In this document: positions 34,898 to 46,646 of the stretch, one piece after another
Layout of the letters: every line of letters starts with the position of its first letter
Position numbering within the stretch: position 1 is the stretch's first letter
Assembly: GCF_026151205.1 (NCBI RefSeq)
Contig: NC_087072.1
Span: 21,480,103-21,544,102 of the forward strand
DNA: 64,000 nt
Origin: Bolinopsis microptera
Lineage: Eukaryota > Ctenophora > Tentaculata > Lobata > Bolinopsidae
Reading direction: 5' to 3'
Notes under the pieces: model-generated
Database searches by the model: none
Seen by the model: the letters and a program-made list of their open reading frames with translations, nothing else
Told to the model about the DNA's origin: nothing
Translations under genes and position numbers: made by a program

Positions 34898-35024
34898 TTG
34901 ACCATTGTTAATGATCTGGCCCGGCGCGCGCTACTTCGTAGCACTTGCCATCGGGCCATTAACATTTCGAGAAGAAAGCGGCGCGCGCTACTTCGAAGAA
35001 ATTTAGACGAGTAACATCCGTCAA
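34898..35024. mobile_element. Mutator-like MITE, copy 2 (9-bp TSD GTGTGTGTT)
   Basis: Uninterrupted 127-bp form of the element at 33177. The 9-bp TSD GTGTGTGTT lies at 34889-34897 and 35025-35033. It contains the palindromes GCTAC-TTC-GTAGC and TACTTCGAAG. A 9-bp TSD is characteristic of the Mutator superfamily. Confidence 0.85.
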
Positions 35025-35129
35025 GTGTGTGTTGCGTAAATTTAATTGTCTCTGAAGTGAACAGGACAACAGCTGGAACTTTGCTACACTATTTGCTTGG
35101 TGTCTGTTAGCAGTCATCGATTGATGTTC

Positions 35130-35377
35130 TGAATACTGAATGAAAACTGAATGAATATTGAATGAATACTGAATGAATGCTGAATGAATGCTGAATGAAT
35201 GCTGAATGAATACTGAATAATGAAGAATAAATACTGAATAATACTGAATAATATTAAGTGACCTAGCCTCAACCGTGCCTTATGTAACCCTTGTGCCTTA
35301 ACCGTGCCTTAACCGTGCCTTAACCGTGCCTTAACTGTGCTTTAACCGTGCCTTAACCGTGCGTTAACCGTGCGTAG
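35130..35377. repeat. Two adjacent simple repeats (TGAATGAATAC and CCTTAACCGTG)
   Basis: 35130-35260 is a run of GAATGAATGCT/GAATACT units. 35268-35375 is a run of 11-mers CCTTAACCGTG with few changes. No gene is present. Confidence 0.85.
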
Positions 35378-35796
35378 CTACATTACCAACTTCCCAACTA
35401 AACTATACCTTACTCGGGAATATTATAACCGGGATAAAGTGGTGGGTTTTGGAAGATTCCGCCATATTTTTCCCGGTCAAAAATTTTACCAGTCATAAAA
35501 AAACCCGCCGACTCAGATTATGGGGTTCCAAGGGGGTGGTGATCATCATATTTTACCTGAAGTCTCATATGTGCTAGAGAAGACTTTTGAAGCAGTGGAT
35601 GGAGGGCTGTAACTTTATTGTCGGTTGCTACCATAATTTCGTTATAAAAATCACAATTTGGTTATAGAAATCAGATTTCAGGGTGGTGGACCGTGATTCT
35701 CACTTCTCTTTCCCATGAATCAGTGAATCGTAGAGAAGAAAACAATTTATATGTTATAGAAGAAAACGAAAATAATAATAATATATAATATATATT

Positions 35797-36127
35797 ATTT
35801 GACCAAAACCCATAATCATGGGTAGAGTGTACCGCTGCCAGTGTCTCTCTTTTCCAAACAAAAGGAAATGATATTAATTTGAATAACCGTCCGAAAATGC
35901 AAATTGATACCGAGAATGAAATCGGTCGCTCGCTTTTTCCATTCGATCACGGCTTACGAATTATAATATAAAGCTTATTGATTGGAAAAAGCGAGCGACC
36001 GATTTCATTCTCGGTATCAATTTGCATTTTCGGACGGTTATTCAAATTAATATCATTTCCTTTTGTTTGGAAAAGAGAGACACTGGCAGCGGTACACTCT
36101 ACCCATGATTATGGGTTTTGGTCAAAT
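35797..36127. repeat. Perfect 145-bp-arm hairpin 1
   Basis: The left arm 35797-35941 and right arm 35983-36127 are exact reverse complements when read through, separated by a 41-nt loop. The arms start ATTTGACCAAAACCCATAAT. Confidence 0.95.
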
Positions 36128-37554
36128 ATCATCTCTTTTTGATTATAATGTCAGGATAATTTACAAAGCCGAAATGTAAACTCATAACTTCATTAATATT
36201 TATATTAATAATTAGGAGGTAATTTCATCGATTTCGAAATTTTACCTGACTGAATATGGCACTTTTTACTCATTCAAGTTGGCATTAAATTCATATATAA
36301 TGCCATTTAAATATCGTGGGAAAGCAGAATTTATTCGAAATCACGAATGAGCAAAATTCTCACCTTTCGCACGTGCAAACTTTGAGCGGACGTTGCGTGC
36401 GGATACAATATTGAATCACCGTAAATTTTTGCATAGCAGTATTCTATATATAGTTTAATAAGCACGCAAAGTTTCAGAAGATTTCATATAGAACTTGGAT
36501 CACAACGGGACTCCAAAGTTGATAAAAATGGTGAAAACAGCAATTTTCAGTAATTTTAGCAATTTTCTATCAAATTGGGCGTGTCCCGACGTGTGCAACT
36601 TTTTGAATTTCCACTTTAAAACTAGCCTATAACACAATTTAGACCTTTAGGAAGCAAAATTGAGCTCCACAACCCAAGGGATGGCCCAACACCAGAGAAT
36701 ACTAATTCACAACTTTTGTGTTTTTATAAAATTATTCTTCAAAAAAGCACTTACTTCAATAGCGAATATCTTTATGAAGGAGCAAAGTAAGAAACTTTTC
36801 CGGTAGATTTTCAAAATGCTTGAACAATTATCTAAGGTGAAAATGTCCTCAGATTTTGAATAAAATTACTCCTTAATGGTTTAAAATCGATTTGAAAAGT
36901 TGTTACTTTGTCAAAAATCAAGTTTTAAAAACACTTAATTTGATGACGTCATCAAGTGATGATGATGAAGATAAATTATTTTTTGATATAATGCAAACTA
37001 AAGTATAAACAATTATCTTCAAAACCTGTGGTTCGAATTGACTGTATCTTTTATACTTTTGAATCTACGGACACTTAAATGTAGGCTACAATTGACTGCA
37101 AATTGACTGCAAAAGCGTCTATACTATACTTCACGACAATCTGTTGTAAAACAGGGGTTCCAGAAAACCCACTTCCCGATACTCCTGAAACATGAAATTT
37201 TTTTTACAGTCGATTTGGACAAGGTCTAGACGCCCTGCAAAGTTTCAGATCTCTTACTCAATTTTAACATGGTTTTTAAGGCACCTGAATATGGCGATTT
37301 TGGGTTTTTTACCTAATTTCGTATAACATGCTGGCGCGTATTTTGCGCAAATTTCTTAAAAACCTCCACATAACCATTTCTTATTCCTGTCATCTTTAAC
37401 ATTGAATTAGAATGTTTTGAACTTAAATATAGGTACCTGCTGAACTACTTTCGATGAGTCTTAATGCCTGGAAAACAATAAAGGGGATATACTAGTATAG
37501 GGGGTAAATAGTATTGTGAATATAAGGGCGACGGTAATGCTTGCCAGCATTGTG

Positions 37555-37883
37555 ATTTGACCAAAACCCATAATCATGGGTAGAGTGTACCGCTGCCAGT
37601 GTCTCTCTTTTCCAAACAAAAGGAAATGATATTAATTTGAGGAACCGTCCGCTAATGCAAATTGATACCGAGAATGAAATCGGTCGCTCGCTTTTCCCAT
37701 TCATTCACGGCTTACGAATTGTAATAAAGCTTATTAAATGGGAAAAGCGAGCGACCGATTTCATTCTCGGTATCAATTTGCATTAGCGGACGGTTCCTCA
37801 AATTAATATCATTTCCTTTTGTTTGGAAAAGAGAGACACTGGCAGCGGTACACTCTACCCATGATTATGGGTTTTGGTCAAAT
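37555..37883. repeat. Perfect 147-bp-arm hairpin 2
   Basis: Arms 37555-37701 and 37737-37883 with a 35-nt loop. It is homologous to hairpin 1 but differs at about five arm positions, each changed in both arms (for example AATAACCG versus AGGAACCG, and CGAAAATG versus CGCTAATG). Confidence 0.95.
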
Positions 37884-39289
37884 ATCATCTCTTTTTGATT
37901 ATAATGTCAGGATAATTTACACAATCGAAACTTCATTAACATTATAACAAGGAGGTAATTCCGACGATTTCGAAATTCTGCCTTTGAAAACGTTTCCTTG
38001 TGTTTAGTTAGGTATATCTGTCGATAACCGACTGAATATGGCACTTTTTACTCATTCAAGTTGGCATTAAATTCATATATAATGCCATTTAAATATCGTG
38101 GAAAGCAGAATATATTCGAAATCACGAATGAGCAAAATTCTCACCTTTCGCACGTGCAAACTTTGAGCGGACGTTGCGTGCGCATACAATATTGAATCAC
38201 CGTAAATTTTTGCATAGTGGTATTTAATATATAGTTTAATAAGCATGCAAAGTTTCAGAAGATTTCAAAAAGAACTTGGATCACAACGGGACTCCAAAGT
38301 TGATAAAAATCGTGAAAATCAAAATTTTTAGTGATTTTAGCTATTTTAAATAAATTTGGGCGTGTCCCCACGTGTGCAACTTTTCGATTTTTAACTTTAA
38401 AACTAGCCTATAACACAATTTACACCTTTAAAAAGAAAAATTGAGCTCCACAACCCAAGGGATGACCCAACACCAGAGAATACTAATTCACAACTTTTGT
38501 GTTTTTATAAAATTATTCTTCAAAAAAGCACTAACTTCAATAGCAAATATCTTTATGAAGGAGCAAGGTAGGAAACTATTCCGGTAGATTTTCGGAATGC
38601 TTGAACAATTATCTAAGGTGAAAATGTCCTCAGATTTTGAATAAAATTACTCCTTAATAGCGTAAAATCGATTTGAAAAGTTGTTACTTTGTCAAAAATC
38701 AAGTTTTTAAAACACTTAATTTGATGACGTCATCAAGTGATGATGATGACGTTAAATTATTTTTCAATACAATGTAAACTAAAGCTTAAACGATTATCTT
38801 TAAAACCTGTGGTTCGAGATGACTGTATCGTTTATACTTTCGAATCTACGGACACTTAAATGTAGGCTACAATTGACTGCAAAAAGCGTCTATATTATAT
38901 ATCTTCACGACAATCTGTTGTAAAACAGGGGTTCCAGAAAACCCACTTCACGATACTCCTGAAACATGACATTTTTTTTACAGTCGATTTGGACAAGGTC
39001 TAGACGCCCTGCAAAGTTTCAGATCTCTAACTCAATTTTAACATGGTTTTTAAGGCACCTGAATATGGCGATTTTGGGTTTTTTACCTAATTTCGTATAA
39101 CATGCTGGCGCGTATTTTGCGCAAATTTCTTAAAAACCTCCATATAACTATTTCTTATTCCTGTCATCTTTAACATTGAATTAGAATGTTTTGAACTTAA
39201 ATGTACCTGCTGATCTACTTTCGATGAGTCTTAATGCCTGGAAATCAATAAAGGGGATATAATAGTACCTATAGGGGGTAAATAGTATT

Positions 39290-39637
39290 GTGAATATAAG
39301 GGCGACGGTAATGCTTGCCAGCATTGTGATAATAATGATGTCTCTAAAGATTGATCGCTTCTCGTGTGCAGTGTGTAGACTAAAGAAAGAGGGAGTTTTT
39401 CCCGTTAATGTAACTTGTGGCCACATCCCGCTAGAAGCGAGTAAACTGTGCTACTATTTCATGGTCCACGGTGGATTGATTACTGGAGCAGTTGAAGATG
39501 CAAAGCCAAGACGTTCCCCAATACCAAGCGGTGGGCAGGAAATTAAGCTCCGGCTGACCTTCAGAGCAGTAGCCCCATTAGTGTTCAAAATGAAAGTCTT
39601 GTTAAGACAACAATACAACTTCGAAGTTCGAATTTGA
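39290..39637 (+). CDS. Unrecognised 115-codon ORF in the TIR-bounded element
   Basis: The first about 14 residues lie in duplicated body sequence and the rest in the unique right segment. The protein has a hydrophobic N-terminus (MLASIVIIMM), a CAVCRLKKEG patch and a C-terminal half without obvious domain. No family is recognised. It could be a remnant of the element's own gene or chance. A related antisense frame in the bodies (37492-37704, 39181-39426) looks like a shadow. Confidence 0.3.
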   Translation: MNIRATVMLASIVIIMMSLKIDRFSCAVCRLKKEGVFPVNVTCGHIPLEASKLCYYFMVHGGLITGAVEDAKPRRSPIPSGGQEIKLRLTFRAVAPLVFKMKVLLRQQYNFEVRI

Positions 39638-40127
39638 CGGTCAGCAGCTCAGGGGGATATCAATAATGATAATGGCGGGGACATTAGCGAAAATGAGAAT
39701 GAGAATACGCTTTAATGAAGATTTGACTTATTATTGCTTAGATTTATTTTCCTTTAAACAGACTTGTCTTTTTTTTTCTATTTCTGAGTAATATCAATAA
39801 CTGTTAATTGAAATAACTTCTTTAACAAGTAACAAAAACAGAAATTTCGGTTGAAAATTTGTTGACCTCTGAAAAAAAACTTGAAAGGTCGGCCACCGGT
39901 AAATACATGACCGGGATAATTTGGCGGGTTTTGGGAAAGTCCGTCATATTTTCCCGGTCATTAATTTTCCCAGTCATAAATTAACCCGCTATAATATTCC
40001 CGAGTAAGGTATTTAATAACTCTATATAATCCAACTAAAATAAAAAACGTTAAAAAAACGTTAAAAAAAAGATGAAAAAAATTCGAATTTTTGATGGTTT
40101 TGATTGCCTTCTATAAGGGGAAAAGTG

Positions 40128-42837
40128 TAAGGGGAAAAGTGGCATTCCGTTGGATTTGAATGTTCACAAGGATTTCTCAACGGAATATGGTAGTTAAGAC
40201 CCCTACGAACATAATTAGACTTGTTGCCAATTTTGTATCTCAACAGAAACACCACTTTTACCACTTTTTACCACCTTTGTACCACCTGTCTGGTTTGCCA
40301 AATATCTTTAGTTGTGAACGTCGTAAAAGGCTGCAAATTAACCTAGAATGTTTATCTTATCAAGGAGTAAAACTTTTGTGTGAAAAATTTTTACATTACC
40401 AATTAGTTAATCACCAAAAAAAGTGAAAATTTTTTATTGGCTCAAAATGATTGAAATCGTTTGAAACACGGAGAAATGTAGTTTTTAGAAAAACTTCAAA
40501 AATTTTTCACTTAAAAATTTTTTTCGAGACTTGGAAAAAAGTTTGAAAATTTAAAAATATTTTTTTCCGCCAAAAGTGATCGAATTGCATGAAACGTGGA
40601 TAAAAATGCTTTGCAGAAAAACTTCGAAGATTTTGAGATAGGGGAATACTAAAATCATCAATATTTGAAGTTGGAGTTCAGTAAATCTCGACATATTTTA
40701 GTAATTAGGAATAGCTTAGCGGAAAGGGCTGAACCTGAAAAAGGTTAACCACACAATATTAGAGTTTCATAACTAATTACAATACAGCTTTATCAAATTC
40801 CACATAAAGAAACAGCACAAAAGGACCATTTAAGATCGAACCGATTTTACCTGCTGTACTATCATTTTATTGATTTCAATGATCAAAACCTCTGTACCGT
40901 CAATCTTGCCAATCTATACCGGGTATCTGAATGTACCGGACCTCTTATTTACCTCTATAATTAGACCCAGTTGTGCAAGAAATGCGATTTCTCACAGGGG
41001 TTTCTTTTAACTGTGCACTTTTTGTCACTCTCGCAACTCGCAAGAGGCCCGGTATTATAGGGGGGTATAGGAAGCGAGTGTAAATATACCTTCCATCATC
41101 CACTGTGTCCTGATAGATCCAGTGAAGAGCGAGTAGCGAAGAGTTTGATCACTAACCTAAAGCTCTAAAGAAGAAGAGGGCTAAAGAGACTCACTTTGAT
41201 CAATCAATCTAAAAAGGGTGGGTCAGTCTCTCTGTTTTCATCAGATTCTGATGAAAGGCTGTTAAGCTCAGGACGGTGATCTTAATAGGTCGGATAGCTG
41301 TACCTGGTTGCTTCCAGCCCACCCTTGTCGCTTGAAAATAAGTTCTCACCCCACCTCTTCCAAAAATGCAGTTACCAGAGCAGGAAACTCTTCTTCCTAC
41401 TCTTCTTTCAACCCAAACAAAATCAGGTTCCAGCTCCTCTCCTCCTCTGCAGCCACAATCTTATCTCCTTCTTCGGCGTTTTACTGTTGCATACTGTATC
41501 ACTTGCACTGTTCTTTTGCACTTGCAGTACTCCTGCACTGTAGCTCTGTGTCCCTGACTACACCGTGGTTTACACTGCCCCTCAACTGCAATCTTAAGTA
41601 ACTTTAGTTCCGGCACTCTTTGGCCATTAAAATAACCAACTCCAATGAAACCCCGTGTAGCTACGTTCTGCTACATCCATGCTAGCACCACCCAGCTACC
41701 ACCAGTTTACTCTAAATCTAGCTATTTCTAGCAACTTTTCAATGCTATCTCCAGCTCTATCCCGACCCTGTCAATGACATATGGGGGTTATTCGAGGTAT
41801 CTGGCATAGCAAACGAAGCGGCATGCGCATTCACAATACAAAAAAGCCACAGTGGATGATGGAAGGTATATTTACACTCGCTTCCTATACCCCCCTATAA
41901 TACCGGGCCTCTTGCGAGTTGCGAGAGTGACAAAAAGTGCACAGTTAAAAGAAACCCCTGTGAGAAATCGCATTTCTTGCACAACTGGGTCTAATTATAG
42001 AGGTAAATAAGAGGTCCGGTACATTCAGATACCCGGTATAGATTGGCAAGATTGACGGTACAGAGGTTTTGATCATTGAAATCAATAAAATGATAGTACA
42101 GCAGGTAAAATCGGTTCGATCTTAAATGGTCCTTTTGTGCTGTTTCTTTATGTGGAATTTGATAAAGCTGTATTGTAATTAGTTATGAAACTCTAATATT
42201 GTGTGGTTAACCTTTTTCAGGTTCAGCCCTTTCCGCTAAGCTATTCCTAATTACTAAAATATGTCGAGATTTACTGAACTCCAACTTCAAATATTGATGA
42301 TTTTAGTATTCCCCTATCTCAAAATCTTCGAAGTTTTTCTGCAAAGCATTTTTATCCACGTTTCATGCAATTCGATCACTTTTGGCGGAAAAAAATATTT
42401 TTAAATTTTCAAACTTTTTTCCAAGTCTCGAAAAAAATTTTTAAGTGAAAAATTTTTGAAGTTTTTCTAAAAACTACATTTCTCCGTGTTTCAAACGATT
42501 TCAATCATTTTGAGCCAATAAAAAATTTTCACTTTTTTTGGTGATTAACTAATTGGTAATGTAAAAATTTTTCACACAAAAGTTTTACTCCTTGATAAGA
42601 TAAACATTCTAGGTTAATTTGCAGCCTTTTACGACGTTCACAACTAAAGATATTTGGCAAACCAGACAGGTGGTACAAAGGTGGTAAAAAGTGGTAAAAG
42701 TGGTGTTTCTGTTGAGATACAAAATTGGCAACAAGTCTAATTATGTTCGTAGGGGTCTTAACTACCATATTCCGTTGAGAAATCCTTGTGAACATTCAAA
42801 TCCAACGGAACCCTTAAATCGACCACTTTTCCCCTTA
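40128..42837. mobile_element. Long inverted-repeat element: 963-bp perfect arms around a 740-bp spacer
   Basis: The left arm 40145-41107 and right arm 41848-42810 have equal length and are identical in every segment I compared, including the outer 250 bp and the inner ends (CCATCATCCACTGTG / inverse). Outside the arms the inversion resumes after a short indel: TAAGGGGAAAAGTGG at 40128-40142 versus its inverse at 42823-42837. The same 88-codon frame appears on plus (40160-40426) and minus (42529-42795) simply because the arms mirror each other. The spacer 41108-41847 is CT-rich with no recognised domain. Probably a foldback/long-TIR DNA transposon derivative. Confidence 0.85.
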
Positions 42838-44846
42838 CTACTAGTTCTAGCGTTCATATTAATGTCCGTTCATGATTATGTCCGTTCAAGTAATGTCCGT
42901 CCAAATAAGGTCCGATAAGGTAACTCGATTCCGATCGAAGTTGTAAATTATTGCAAAACTATGCAGAGCCATTAGATAGACCAAATACCAATTAATTAGC
43001 GTCACAGTTGTCTATTTTTCCCGATTCAGGGCACAATTTAATTATTAATAGTACCTTGATTCGCATGTAAGCATATTTTATCACTTGCTCGTTTTTACTA
43101 GACAGCAGTCTGCACTCTGCAGTCTGCGCAAAACTTGACTCGGATCAGCCAAAACTGGGTCGTAATACTAAACGCGATAAATAATGCTAGAGGTCTGCTA
43201 GAGGTGGGAGGAGGGGCAGGTTGACTTTTCGGTTTTCTGAATTCTTTTTAAAAATGTTTTTTTGGTAACCACTTTTCTCCGCAATTTTGCATTCGAGGCT
43301 TCCCCTTTTAATGCAATCACAGAAGGCACCCAATTTGGGACAACTTTGATTTTGAATTATCGCGAAAAGTTTGATTTTGGGCTAAATAAAAGATCACAGC
43401 TTTTAAACTTTGCGAAGTAATGTCGTTGTCATGACTCCAGATTGTAATTCACGCGAGCGATCATGCAGTGAACTTGACGTCACGCGCGCTAGGACACGTG
43501 CTATCAAAAAACAACCACCTCTAGTAACACGGCCAGCCGGTAAGCATTCCTGGCAGGCCTCCCTTTTCCAAAACGATCTCAGAAGCGGTCGAGCTCTCGA
43601 TACGATTACGGGAGGTACGTATTGAGAATGACTCGGACCGAAAATGTTTTCTGGAAACCACTTTTCTCCGTTTCAACAAAAATATTCAGCCGGATATCCG
43701 GTCGGTTCCTAATATGGTAATTGATAAAATACACAGTCTATGAACTACAAGTTCCCGCGGGTACATTTCGAAATCTAGCTGCATCAGTGAAATTGAATGT
43801 GGGAATGCACAGTGCACAGCTCTCCAAACGATAAATATAGTTTAAGATACGGGTGGCTAATAATTGGATGCTTGTGATAAAATATAACATATATTAACTG
43901 CGTACTGATTATAATTCGATACTGTAGACATGAGATTCCTGATTAATAGAGAACTAGCCGGGGAAAATATGTCGTGTCAACTACTATAACTCTATTATTA
44001 TACGTATAAAATAAACAAATGCGAATAATATTAATAAACGGGGAAACATCACTGAAATCTTATTACCTATACCCTGAGCCCTTGAGAAAGAAAAGAATTT
44101 AGACCTGATGGCGATTTTTCTCACCAAGTTAACAGAGCCTGTCACCCCCACTTTGTTCGCATTATAATATTAGACGAGACTAAATACTGCCTCCAATATA
44201 CAATTTATTTATACTTTTATAGATTGCAACGGCCCTTAAGCGCTTGGTACATCGACTTCAATTCTATATTAAGTCTATATAATTATCTGCACCCGGGAAT
44301 TGAAAACTGCAAAATCTTGCAGCTTCGGGAAATTAAATTACCACAATGATATCAGAGTTAAGACTACGCAATATGTAAGTCAACGAAAATAAATCCCATG
44401 GAAAAAGCGCTCTTGATGAATCGCTAATGAGAGCGGGAACTGGAAAAAGGACAGTCAAGCAAAACCCTTGCAAATCTGATCGAAGATATTCCCTCTAAGA
44501 GTTACTCCCAAGCTCCCACACTGTAAAAGCCAAAAAAAAGAAAAGGGGGGACCCTCAACCCATGTAGGCGTAGTAGGAGGTTAAAGGAGGTTAACTTATT
44601 TTATTCCAGCTGTTGTGAGCCTAATGATCATTATGAAAGTCTGGAAATAGAAATAAAGTTTCTAGCTGACTCGTTGAAACTGAAAAGACGTTGAACATTG
44701 AAACTGGGATAAAAACATTACACGAACGCCCAAAATTAAAAAATGAACCAATTGATATGAGCAACGTTTAAAATTAAACAGCGTTTTAACGTTGTATTTA
44801 ATTTTAGATTGTGAATGAAAATTTTTAAACGTTTCATAGGCCAACG
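42838..44846. other. No gene seen; short tandem repeat at 42863-42918
   Basis: GTCCGTTCA/GTCCGTCCA words repeat at 42863-42918. The phrase ACCACTTTTCTCCG occurs at 43267 and 43659. Otherwise this is AT-rich non-coding DNA. The ORF 43410-43625 has no recognisable content. Confidence 0.5.
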
Positions 44847-44952
44847 TTGTCATACGTTGTATGACCCGCCGCGCACGAAGTGCGCGGCTCCCCCTGTATC
44901 GTCAGATCGAACGATAAAGTGAAACGACCGTGGGGGTCGCAACGTGATACAA
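44847..44952. mobile_element. hAT-like MITE, copy D (8-bp TSD GGCCAACG)
   Basis: A 106-bp element in inverse orientation (TTGTCATACG ... CGTGATACAA), flanked by GGCCAACG at 44839-44846 and 44953-44960. Same family as 2666, 33235 and 34225. Confidence 0.9.
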
Positions 44953-45119
44953 GGCCAACGTTGGTTAATTTTAAAGGTTAATTTTTAAACGTTCAAGTTG
45001 AACTATTTCATGCGCACGAAAACCTATTTGATGAAGATGATATCAGATATGCGATATTAAACACTGATCATGTACAGTACACATCTTTTAACATTTTTAC
45101 TGCTTAACGATTAACAGAT

Positions 45120-45990
45120 TAATTGACGATGTCAATTCATCGCAGCTCGGCGAGGCACAGTAGCGCATTTCGCCGATTAGATCTAGCAAAAAGCTTACTG
45201 GGCCGCGCTCAGCCTGTCATTCCGCCAAATGTTAATGAACATAATAGCCTGGGGTCCTCAGGTAAGCAAAAAGCATACATGAGTGCGCGGCGCGGCACAG
45301 TAACTTGACCATTGTTAATGATCAGGCCCGGCGCGCGCTACTTCGTAGCACTTGCCATCGGCGCGCTACTTCGAAGAAATTTAGACGAGTTAGCGGCAGT
45401 GAGCAGCAGTGAGCAGCAGTGAGCAGCAGTTAGCAGCATAAGTTTCTTTGCACTTAGCCCCGCCTGTGGAGTAACAAGTAACATCCGTCAAACTCGTCGA
45501 CGGTCCAATGTATGGAACAGATATTTTACGAGTATCACCCGTTAACATAAACGCACCTATTTGCTCGTATTAGAGGGTTCAATTACCAATTACGCCAGGC
45601 TATGTTTATGAACATAATAGCCTGGGGTCCCCAGGTAAATGTAGCTGTAGTAATGATTATACATATTTAAATCAAATAATGTTTCTCGCAACCGTTAGAT
45701 CGGCGAGATACACCAATGGGTTGGTTGACGATGTCAACCCATCGAGATCGTTGCTATGCGAAGCAGAGCAACGATCGACGATTCGATGCGAAGCAAGAAT
45801 GCTAGTTCACGCGGCGCGTCGAAACGGCGAAGTCCTCCAAACCAATGGGCCACTTCATTAGTGAAGGATTGACATCATGAATCGCAACAGTTTTAGTTGG
45901 AGGACTTCGCTGCTTCGACGCGCCGCACGAAAATATCATTTTTTGTTCTTGCTTCGCATCGAAGCAAGAATGAGATCGTTAATATATAAC
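45120..45990. repeat. Second cluster of palindromic modules, with a broken Mutator-like MITE copy
   Basis: 45305-45491 is a third copy of the TTGAC...GTCAA MITE, interrupted near 45390 by a GAGCAGCAGT tandem (45395-45440) and about 50 further bases. Adjacent lie the GTCGACGG ... CACCCGTTAA module (45492-45543), two GCCTGGGGTCC(C/T)CAGG modules (45240-45262, 45618-45640) and an inverted pair, GATGCGAAGCAAGAATG ... GGCGAAGTCCTCCAA (45783-45840) facing its complement at 45895-45970. No gene is present. Confidence 0.65.
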
Positions 45991-46395
45991 GAAATCGTTG
46001 CTTTGCAAAGAAGAGCAACGATTTGGAAGGGCTGAAATCGTTATATTAATCAACAGTTTTGAGTTTAGCCATAGAATTATTTTGATTTATTACTAATGGA
46101 ATAATAATTACGCCTTGCTCTATCCAGAGCACTTGCGCTTGCAGTAGCACATGGTTAGGTGAAATTACGCACGTAGGCGGATTATGAATGTCAAGCGACT
46201 GGTAAAGTCAAATATTTTGTTCTATGAACATTTATTTTAGTATTTTGAAGTGTAATAATTGTTAAAATTTTTAATTTTATATTAAATTATTAATTTAATA
46301 TAAGGTTAATATAAGTTTTTACGTTTTAGCATTAGCGGGTATAATTTGTTATGTGGGTATTTAAAATTAGTCTGTCGGAATTTAAAGTTTTTGAT

Positions 46396-46646
46396 TTGCT
46401 ACTTTTAGAACTTTGGGAATCCAATTGGTGTTTAAAATTTAACGTAGATAAATGTATGGTCGTGCAAATGGGCTTTGGTAATCATAAGAATCAGTAATTG
46501 TTCGGTGGTGTGCCTTTGAGGTCTGTCGACTTGACAGCGAGAAAGACCTTGGAGTGGTCTTTAACAGTGCTTTTAAGTTTGAGGATCACGTGAGAAAGTG
46601 CATTGCTAAAGCTAATGGAACCATTGCCTGGCTTACAAGAAATATA
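46396..46646 (+). pseudogene. CR1-like LINE RT fragment, piece 1 of 3 (outer element)
   Basis: Translation with frame shifts gives WCLKFNVDKCMVVQMG, then DLGVVFNSAFKFEDHV-RKCIAKANGTIAWLTRN. This is the post-catalytic RT region typical of CR1/jockey-superfamily LINEs. It stops at 46646, where a minus-strand LINE is inserted. Pieces 2 (50310-50525) and 3 (60063-60395) continue the same protein. Confidence 0.75.

Larger units (their letters stand above)
35405..40012. mobile_element. 4.6 kb TIR-bounded element with internal tandem duplication and giant hairpins
   Basis: Perfect 23-bp terminal inverted repeats (35405-35427 and 39990-40012; they begin ATACCTTACTCGGGAATA). Just inside, about 85 bp are present in direct orientation at both ends (35428-35512 and 39905-39989: ACCGGGATAA ... 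GGCGGGTTTTGG ... TTTTCCCGGTCA). The interior is hairpin 1 (35797-36127), body 1 (36128-37554), hairpin 2 (37555-37883) and body 2 (37884-39330), that is, a tandem duplication of about 1.75 kb. A unique segment follows with a 115-codon ORF. No transposase motifs and no clear TSD were seen. The superfamily is unknown. Confidence 0.75.

Noticed and set aside
41308-41601. Ser/Leu-rich ORF in the spacer of the long inverted repeat
   Set aside because: Three overlapping frames are open because the stretch is CT-rich; no domain.
40160-42795. Identical 88-codon ORFs on opposite strands
   Set aside because: The identity follows from the perfect inverted repeat; the peptide has no recognised domain, so it is not called a gene.
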